Shown here in pieces: positions 7,505-11,479 of a DNA stretch of 11,479 bases. The translations under genes were made by a program, and so were the position numbers. Position 1 is the first letter of the stretch. Every line of letters starts with the position of its first letter. The notes below the pieces were generated by a model. That model saw nothing but the letters and a program-made list of their open reading frames with translations. It had not been told where the DNA came from and did not search any database. The DNA lies in assembly GCA_003520025.1 (NCBI GenBank), contig DOVP01000223.1, forward strand, positions 1 to 11,479. Direction: 5' to 3'. Source of the DNA: Phycisphaerales bacterium (GTDB lineage: Bacteria > Planctomycetota > Phycisphaerae > Phycisphaerales > SM1A02).

Positions 7505-7510
7505 CGAGTG

Positions 7511-7963
7511 ATGCACGTCCAGACGACGCGATTTGGGACTGTGGAAGTCGGCAACGACCGCCTGATGGACTTCCCCGCAGGGCTTCTCGGTTTTTCGAGT
7601 TACACACGCTTTGCGTTGTTGCAACCTGACGAGGATGGGATCTTCTACTGGCTGCAATCGGTTGATTCGGCCGAACTGGCCTTCGTTGTGACAGATCCGA
7701 CCCGCTGGTGCGACGAGTACGAGGCCACCGTGCGGCGTGAACACATGGATCTGCTCGATCTCGAATCGGTTTGTGATGCGAGGGTCTTTGTGATTGTCAA
7801 CAAGTACGACGACATGTTGACGGCCAATTTACAGGGACCGCTGGTCATCAACCTGCGGAACCGCCGTGGTATGCAGATTGTGCTCTCCGATCAGCGGTGG
7901 ACCACGCGCCGGGAAATCGCCCGGCTCCAACAGCCGGTCCAGCGGGAATGTGTGTCCGCCTGA
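7511..7963 (+). CDS. fliW: FliW, flagellar assembly factor and CsrA antagonist
   Basis: A 150-residue protein with the FliW signature. The start M-H-V-Q-T-T-R-F-G leads into D-F-P-A-G-L-L-G-F (20-28), then F-Y-W-L-Q-S (45-50) and A-F-V-V-T-D-P (57-63). In the family, FliW binds both flagellin and the RNA-binding protein CsrA. When flagellin is secreted, freed FliW sequesters CsrA and relieves translational repression of flagellin (partner switch, worked out in Bacillus subtilis). The ATG at 7511 follows a GAGGGA ribosome binding site at 7499-7504; earlier in-frame starts lack one. csrA follows 27 bp downstream on the same strand, a common arrangement that supports the call. No flagellin or other flagellar gene is in the window. 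Translation may itself be controlled by CsrA through GGA motifs in its leader. Confidence 0.93.
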   Translation: MHVQTTRFGTVEVGNDRLMDFPAGLLGFSSYTRFALLQPDEDGIFYWLQSVDSAELAFVVTDPTRWCDEYEATVRREHMDLLDLESVCDARVFVIVNKYDDMLTANLQGPLVINLRNRRGMQIVLSDQRWTTRREIARLQQPVQRECVSA

Positions 7964-7974
7964 CCCCTTTCTCA

Positions 7975-7988
7975 ATACAGGAGATGTG
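7975..7988 (+). promoter_or_regulatory. csrA Shine-Dalgarno inside a near-consensus CsrA site
   Basis: The sequence ATACAGGAGATGT (7975-7987) contains the csrA ribosome binding site AGGAG, ending 7 nt before the ATG at 7991. It closely resembles the CsrA consensus RUACARGGAUGU, with two extra bases after GGA and no purine before it. ACA (7977-7979) can pair with TGT (7985-7987), plus a T-G wobble outside, which puts GGAGA in the loop. This predicts autorepression of csrA, as known for the E. coli gene. Inferred from sequence only. Confidence 0.55.
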
Positions 7989-7990
7989 AC

Positions 7991-8206
7991 ATGCTTGTGC
8001 TGTCACGGCGTCGCGACGAGTCCATCGTGATTGGCGACGACATACAGATCACCGTGATCGACATCCGGGGCGACAAGGTCCGAATCGGGATTGATGCGCC
8101 AACCGCCATCTGTGTTTATCGCAAGGAGTTGCATGAGGCCATTCAGCGGGAAAATGAGCAGGCAACAGCGATGCAGGAATTGCCACCGGTGAGAAAGCGA
8201 GCCTGA
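7991..8206 (+). CDS. csrA: CsrA, RNA-binding translational regulator
   Basis: A 71-residue protein, clearly CsrA/RsmA. It starts M-L-V-L-S-R-R and continues S-I-V-I-G-D-D-I (11-18) and V-R-I-G-I-D-A-P (30-37). The RNA-contact residues Leu4, Arg6, Val42 and Arg44 are all present. CsrA is a small domain-swapped dimer that binds GGA motifs in mRNA leaders, often over the Shine-Dalgarno, and blocks translation or alters mRNA stability. The C-terminus is about ten residues longer than in E. coli, as is common in bacteria that have FliW, where this helix region contributes to FliW binding. AGGAG lies 7 nt before the ATG. It is co-directional with fliW, with 27 bp between them, and is probably cotranscribed. 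The stop is only 4 bp from the stop of the convergent FmdB-like gene, and no clear terminator is visible between them. Confidence 0.96.
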   Translation: MLVLSRRRDESIVIGDDIQITVIDIRGDKVRIGIDAPTAICVYRKELHEAIQRENEQATAMQELPPVRKRA

Positions 8207-8210
8207 GGGT

Positions 8211-8438
8211 TCAGCCTGCGGCGCCAGATCCCTTTCCGCAACTACACCCGCCACCACAGCATCCGCCACCACCGCCGGCCTCCTCGGCTGGGCGATCCGT
8301 CGAAAAAAGACTCTGTACACGTTCGAAGGTGCGTCCACTGCTACTTGGGTCGGTCACCGGGTCATCCGCCTCGTCCATTGAACGAAGCAGGGTGATCAAC
8401 TCCCCGTCCTCAGCACATCGGTATTCATACAACGGCAC
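8211..8438 (-). CDS. FmdB-family small protein with degenerate zinc ribbon
   Basis: A 75-residue protein starting M-P-L-Y-E-Y-R-C, the hallmark of the FmdB/CxxC zinc-ribbon family, and ending in a Gly/Cys-rich tail (Cys60, 61, 65, 67). In ordinary members the core has two C-x-x-C pairs. Here only Cys8 remains; the other three positions read Asp11, Asp30 and Ser33 (C-A-E-D and D-P-S-S). The rest of the fold pattern is kept (L-L-R-S-M near 17-21, G-R-T-F-E-R at 35-40). The start is a GTG at 8438 preceded by a strong AAGGAGAGGG. It lies 18 bp after the gamma-lyase-like gene and is probably cotranscribed with the transsulfuration genes. The molecular function of the family is poorly defined. A link to sulfur or metal handling is suggested only by context and by the cysteine tail. 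Confidence 0.82.
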   Translation of the reverse strand: MPLYEYRCAEDGELITLLRSMDEADDPVTDPSSSGRTFERVQSLFSTDRPAEEAGGGGGCCGGGCSCGKGSGAAG

Positions 8439-8456
8439 GGTATCCCTCTCCTTTGC

Positions 8457-9659
8457 TCAGATCGCCTCAAGTGCTGACTTCAGATCTTCAAGCAAATCAG
8501 TCTCATCTTCGATGCCTACTGAGAGGCGGACCAGCGTATCGCTGATGCCAAGTTCTGCTCTGTTCTCTGCCGGGACCGAGGCGTGCGTCATGATGGCGGG
8601 GTGATTGACCAGCGACTCGACCCCACCGAGCGATTCGGCGAGCGTGAAGACCCGCATAGATTCCAAGAAGCGGCGTGAACCGGCAAGGTCTGTATCGAGG
8701 TCGATGGTGATCATGCCTCCGCCGGCGGGCGTTCCGTCGATCTGAATCTGCCTGCTTGCCAGTTCGTATTGCGGGTGGCTTGGCAGCGTCGGGTAGATCG
8801 TCTTGCGAACCTTGGGGTGGGCATCGAGCATGGACGCAATTCGGGACGCAGCGTGACAGTGTTGCCGCATTCGCAAATCGAGCGTCTTGATGCCTCGCAG
8901 GACGAGATAGGAGTCGAACGGCCCCAGAATCGAACCGACTGAGTTCTGGTGAAATCGAATCCGCTCAGCAATGCCGGCATTTCCGGTGACGAGGATGCCG
9001 GCCACCACATCACTGTGTCCCCCGAGGTACTTGGTGGCCGAGTGCATGACGACATCGAAGCCGTATTCCATCGGCCGCTGCAGGATTGGTGTCGCGAACG
9101 TGTTATCGCAGGCGCACAGAATGCCCCGCTCTGCGGCGATGGTGGCGATGGCTGCGAGGTCCGCTACTTTGAGCATCGGATTGGTCGGCGTCTCCACCCA
9201 GATCAGTCGTGTCTTCTCGGTAATGGCTGCTTGGATTGCGGTCGGATCGGCGAGGTCGGCAAAGTCAAACTGGATGCCTTGTGAGCGGCTTCGCACCTGT
9301 CCAAACAGCCGGTGTGTGCCGCCATAGAGATCGTCCATCGCCAGCACATGATCACCTGCGGTGAGCGTGTCGAGCAGACAGGAGATGGCGGCAAGGCCGC
9401 TGGAAAACGCGAACCCCCCGAAGGACACATCAGCCGATTCCTCCAGTGTGGAGCTCTCAAGCCGGGCGATCGAGCGTTCGAGGGCGTAGCGTGTTGGATT
9501 GTGACTGCGGGTGTATTCGAATCCTTGATGCTCGCCGGGCGAGCACTGAGCGTAGGTGGAACTGAGGTAAACAGGTGGCATGACGGCGCCGGTGGTGGGG
9601 CATGGAGCCTGTCCGGCGTGCACCGCCATGGTGGCGAGCCGCTTTGAATCGGTACTCAT
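8457..9659 (-). CDS. Cystathionine gamma-lyase-like PLP enzyme (Cys/Met metabolism family)
   Basis: A 400-residue fold-type I PLP enzyme of the cystathionine gamma-lyase/synthase family. The Schiff-base lysine is Lys210 in S-A-T-K-Y-L-G-G-H-S-D. Other family residues are Y-T-R at 49-51 (phosphate contacts from the neighbouring subunit), F-S-S-G-L-A-A (85-91), Tyr112 in D-L-Y-G-G-T stacking on PLP, Asp185 in C-D-N-T-F-A-T-P, and L-A-E-S-L-G-G-V-E-S (340-349). Glu48 just before Y-T-R matches gamma-lyases (F-E-Y), whereas E. coli gamma-synthase has Asp there. The cystathionine beta-synthase gene lies directly upstream, so the likely reaction is cystathionine to cysteine, 2-oxobutyrate and ammonia in the cytosol. 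Gamma-synthase or methionine gamma-lyase activity cannot be excluded. The ATG at 9659 starts 2 bp after the upstream stop; a longer upstream frame is rejected because it overlaps that gene. Confidence 0.9.
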   Translation of the reverse strand: MSTDSKRLATMAVHAGQAPCPTTGAVMPPVYLSSTYAQCSPGEHQGFEYTRSHNPTRYALERSIARLESSTLEESADVSFGGFAFSSGLAAISCLLDTLTAGDHVLAMDDLYGGTHRLFGQVRSRSQGIQFDFADLADPTAIQAAITEKTRLIWVETPTNPMLKVADLAAIATIAAERGILCACDNTFATPILQRPMEYGFDVVMHSATKYLGGHSDVVAGILVTGNAGIAERIRFHQNSVGSILGPFDSYLVLRGIKTLDLRMRQHCHAASRIASMLDAHPKVRKTIYPTLPSHPQYELASRQIQIDGTPAGGGMITIDLDTDLAGSRRFLESMRVFTLAESLGGVESLVNHPAIMTHASVPAENRAELGISDTLVRLSVGIEDETDLLEDLKSALEAI

Positions 9660-9661
9660 GG

Positions 9662-11065
9662 TCAGGTAGCCATCCGTTTGCGAAGGTAGTTGATGAGATC
9701 GATGCGGGTGATGAGCCCGAGATAGTTCCCTTTGTCCACGACGATCGCAATACGGTCGCTGCTGAATATCGGCAGCAATGCATCGATCGAATCTTCCGGG
9801 CACACCGTTTCAAGCCGTCTGCTCATGTACTGGCTGACCGGATGCTTGAACGCCTTCGAGTCGCGAGTAATGGCAAGTAAGACATCGGATTCATCCAGAA
9901 TGCCCTGCAACGTCCCGTCTGTGTCGAGTATCGCCATTTGGCTGACGTCATAGAGCCGCATCATTTTGACGGCCTGCATGAGCGGTGTGTCCGGCGTGAG
10001 CGTGTAGTCCTCGTGCTCTTCATGTCGGCGATTAATGAGATCCCGCAGATCGTTGGTGGCCTCCCGTTCAATGAAGCCTTGATCTCGCATCCAGAAGTCG
10101 TTGAACATGCGGCCGAGGTATTTCGATCCGTGGTCGCAGACGAAGGACACGACGGTCCTGGGTTCGCTTTGGCGTCGGCACCACTGCAGCGACGCGGCCA
10201 GCAGAGTGCCGGTGGAGGATCCTGCCAAGACACCTTCATGTCGCAGCAGGTCGCGGGCTGCCATGAACGTCTCACAGTCATCGATGGCGATGGCTTCATC
10301 GATCAGACTCAGGTCCGCAACGTCCGGCACGAAGTCTTCGCCGATTCCTTCGACAAGCCAACTTCCCGCTTCGACATGCTTGCCCTCGTTGATGAGCGGC
10401 GTGAGCATTGAACCAGCCGGATCGGCGAGCACGATGGTGAGGTTTGGGTTCTTGTCCTTCAGAAAGCGCCCGGCGCCCGCGAGTGTTCCACCAGACCCGA
10501 TACCACCGATGAAGGCGTCGATATCGCCGCCGGTTTGCTGCCAGATCTCCGGCCCGGTTGTATCGAAGTGGATTTGGGCATTTGCTGCGTTCTCGAACTG
10601 GTTGACATAGAAGCCGCCAGTGTCCGAGGCAATTCGGGCTGCGACGTCTTGGTAGTAGTCGGGGTGACCTTTCTGCACATCGGATCGCGTGATGGTGACA
10701 TTGGCGCCGAGCGCGCGGAGGTGGGCGATCTTCGCCTCGCTCATCTTGTCCGGTACGACGACGGTGACGGAGTAGCCCTTGAGTGTCCCGACCAGTGCCA
10801 GTGCGATGCCTGTGTTTCCGGCTGTCGCCTCGATGATGTGTCCGCCTGCCGCGAGAGCACCCGAACGCTCGGCGGCTTCGATCATCGACAACGCGATGCG
10901 GTCCTTGATCGAGCTGCCGGGATTCTGGGATTCAAGTTTGAGCAGCAGCCTGCATGGCCCCGTATCGATCTGGTTGACCTCCAGCATCGGGGTATTTCCG
11001 ATCATGGAGGCGAGTCCTGTGTGAACAGGAGCGGAGGTCGGTGAATCGGACGTGATATCAGCCAT
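9662..11065 (-). CDS. Cystathionine beta-synthase (PLP domain plus CBS-domain pair)
   Basis: A 467-residue fold-type II PLP enzyme. Lys54 in S-S-I-K-D-R-I-A is the Schiff-base lysine. E-A-T-A-G-N-T-G (79-86) binds the substrate carboxylate, G-G-I-G-S-G-G-T (187-194) binds the PLP phosphate, and G-S-S-T-G-T (282-287) contacts the pyridine nitrogen. Residues about 335-467 form two CBS (Bateman) motifs: T-P-L-M-Q-A-V-K with Q-M-A-I-L-D (about 360-400), and S-Q-Y-M with I-A-I-V-V-D (about 411-460). This domain order is that of true cystathionine beta-synthase, which joins serine and homocysteine, rather than of plain cysteine synthase, which lacks the C-terminal pair. The N-terminal heme domain of animal enzymes is absent. 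The tandem gamma-lyase-like gene 2 bp downstream supports reverse transsulfuration. The CBS pair suggests allosteric control, possibly by an adenosyl ligand, but this is not established here. No clear Shine-Dalgarno precedes the ATG. Confidence 0.9.
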   Translation of the reverse strand: MADITSDSPTSAPVHTGLASMIGNTPMLEVNQIDTGPCRLLLKLESQNPGSSIKDRIALSMIEAAERSGALAAGGHIIEATAGNTGIALALVGTLKGYSVTVVVPDKMSEAKIAHLRALGANVTITRSDVQKGHPDYYQDVAARIASDTGGFYVNQFENAANAQIHFDTTGPEIWQQTGGDIDAFIGGIGSGGTLAGAGRFLKDKNPNLTIVLADPAGSMLTPLINEGKHVEAGSWLVEGIGEDFVPDVADLSLIDEAIAIDDCETFMAARDLLRHEGVLAGSSTGTLLAASLQWCRRQSEPRTVVSFVCDHGSKYLGRMFNDFWMRDQGFIEREATNDLRDLINRRHEEHEDYTLTPDTPLMQAVKMMRLYDVSQMAILDTDGTLQGILDESDVLLAITRDSKAFKHPVSQYMSRRLETVCPEDSIDALLPIFSSDRIAIVVDKGNYLGLITRIDLINYLRKRMAT

Positions 11066-11074
11066 GGGCCCGTC

Positions 11075-11080
11075 ATTCTA
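11075..11080 (-). promoter_or_regulatory. Possible -10 box for the transsulfuration operon
   Basis: TAGAAT on the minus strand (one mismatch to TATAAT) ends 9 nt before the cystathionine beta-synthase ATG. No matching -35 is evident at 16-18 bp upstream (the bases there are GC-rich). If real, transcription would start within a few bases of the ATG and give an almost leaderless mRNA, which would agree with the missing ribosome binding site. Weak evidence. Confidence 0.22.
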
Positions 11081-11131
11081 CGGGAGTCGGACCGCGTGGG
11101 CGGCCTCTTGGCTCCCGGCCTGCGACACCCG

Positions 11132-11166
11132 AAAAAGAACCGGGACGAGCGTGCTCGTCCCGGTTC
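11132..11166 (-). terminator. Intrinsic terminator of the right-hand prepilin-like gene
   Basis: Inverted arms at 11137-11150 and 11153-11166 are perfect complements over 14 bp; allowing a 4-base loop leaves 13 pairs. On the minus strand the stem is followed at once by TTTTT (11136-11132), the standard Rho-independent layout. It lies 26 bp after the TAA of the prepilin-like gene (11193) and upstream of the cystathionine beta-synthase gene, so it separates the two transcription units. Confidence 0.88.
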
Positions 11167-11192
11167 GGGAAAATCAGATGAACCTCAAGGAA

Positions 11193-11479
11193 TTAGTTGC
11201 CGAGGTAGTCTCGGCCTCGAATGCCGTTGCGTGTGTGGGTATGCGCTCCTGAGGAGGAGATGCTGCCGGAATCCCAGTTGCCACTGCCAGTGGTCCACCG
11301 ACCATGGTCGAGGTGGTAGGCCGCAGGGCCGTTTGGCCCCGAACGGAACCAGAGGCCGCCACTGGAGGAGGTCTCTGCATCGCCTTGCCGAGTCTTGTGC
11401 ATCGCCATCACGCCAGTCGATCCGTCCATCATGGCGACGACGGGCTCTGAGTCATAGTGGGCATTGAACAGGTATGGGG
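11193..11479 (-). CDS. Prepilin-like protein, C-terminal part (5' truncated by window edge)
   Basis: The frame is open from the right edge to a TAA at 11195-11193 and codes for about 95 residues. An internal Met at 11432 could be mistaken for the start, but the frame continues upstream with meaningful sequence (P-Y-L-F-N-A-H-Y-D-S-E-P-V-V-A then M-M-D-G-S). The His followed by ten residues and then Asp-Gly resembles the H-X9-DG tail of prepilin-type proteins that are abundant in planctomycetes, though the spacing is one longer. After it comes a Ser/Gly-rich tail with aromatic residues (G-L-W-F-R-S, Y-H-L-D-H-G-R-W) and the end R-G-R-D-Y-L-G-N. The N-terminal prepilin leader would lie outside the window, so the family call is tentative. 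A strong terminator follows the stop, consistent with a monocistronic gene or an operon's end. Confidence 0.6.
   Translation of the reverse strand, partial: PYLFNAHYDSEPVVAMMDGSTGVMAMHKTRQGDAETSSSGGLWFRSGPNGPAAYHLDHGRWTTGSGNWDSGSISSSGAHTHTRNGIRGRDYLGN

Larger units (their letters stand above)
7229..7510 (+). other. Intergenic leader region upstream of fliW
   Basis: This is 282 bp without a convincing gene. Short open frames exist but have no recognisable protein features. The left part contains a weak hairpin followed by G- and T-runs (possible lptG terminator, 7278-7322). The last 70 bp contain a row of GGA motifs in or near hairpins, described separately as putative CsrA sites. The fliW-csrA promoter probably lies here, but I cannot point to a clear one. 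Confidence 0.5.

Noticed and set aside
7457..7510. Earlier start for fliW
   Set aside because: It lacks a ribosome binding site, and the 18 added residues precede the typical FliW N-terminus. The ATG at 7511 has GAGGGA in place.
7266..7511. Small plus-strand open frame between lptG and fliW as a gene
   Set aside because: It has no ribosome binding site, a low-complexity Gly/Arg/Ser composition, and it overlaps the fliW leader elements.
8200..8217. CTGA-GGGT-TCAG inverted repeat between the csrA and FmdB-like stops as a bidirectional terminator
   Set aside because: The stem is only 4 bp with no T-tract on either side. It mainly reflects the two opposing TGA stops.
9660..9803. Earlier start for the gamma-lyase-like gene
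   Set aside because: It would overlap the end of the cystathionine beta-synthase gene by almost 150 bp. The family N-terminus begins at the ATG at 9659.

Overview
The window is GC-rich bacterial chromosomal DNA, densely coding, with no sign of a mobile element, CRISPR array, rRNA or tRNA. An LptF/LptG permease pair indicates a diderm with lipopolysaccharide, and a FliW/CsrA pair indicates a flagellated cell. Other pointers are a LamG protein with a characteristic tail, an unusual FmdB-type protein, and a free-standing prepilin whose C-terminus resembles the H-X9-DG type. Together these suggest a planctomycete, possibly of the class Phycisphaerae. That placement is inference from gene style, not from a marker gene.

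Layout, left to right. (1) 1-1047 (+): the C-terminal part of a secreted-looking protein with a beta-sandwich region and a LamG domain, cut by the left edge. (2) 1034-4333 (-): four tightly coupled pseudopilin/minor-pilin genes, transcribed in the order GspI/PilV-like, GspJ/PilW-like, large PilX/GspK-like, GspH/FimT-like. All three junctions are 4-base ATGA overlaps. The last gene converges on the LamG gene, and the two 3' ends overlap by 14 bp. (3) 4334-4479: a divergent intergenic region. (4) 4480-7228 (+): lptF-like and lptG-like genes for the inner-membrane permease that pulls LPS toward the outer membrane. (5) 7229-7510: a leader region with a possible terminator and CsrA-type GGA hairpins. 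(6) 7511-8206 (+): fliW and csrA. (7) 8211-11065 (-): an operon of cystathionine beta-synthase, a cystathionine gamma-lyase-like enzyme and a small FmdB-family protein. The two enzymes form a reverse transsulfuration route (homocysteine to cysteine). (8) 11132-11479 (-): a strong intrinsic terminator behind the C-terminal end of a prepilin-like gene cut by the right edge.

The most interesting reading concerns fliW-csrA. The fliW leader carries four GGA triplets at roughly 16-23 nt spacing, one of them in the loop of a perfect 5-bp hairpin close to the CsrA consensus. The csrA Shine-Dalgarno lies inside a near-consensus AUACAGGA...AUGU hairpin. This suggests that CsrA represses translation of both its antagonist FliW and itself. 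Other points of note are an LptF-like protein with a greatly enlarged periplasmic region, a PilX-like protein with a long beta-rich C-terminal domain behind an Asn/Trp/Gly-rich linker, and an FmdB protein that has lost three of its four core zinc-ribbon cysteines. I see no clearly undescribed multi-gene system in this window.
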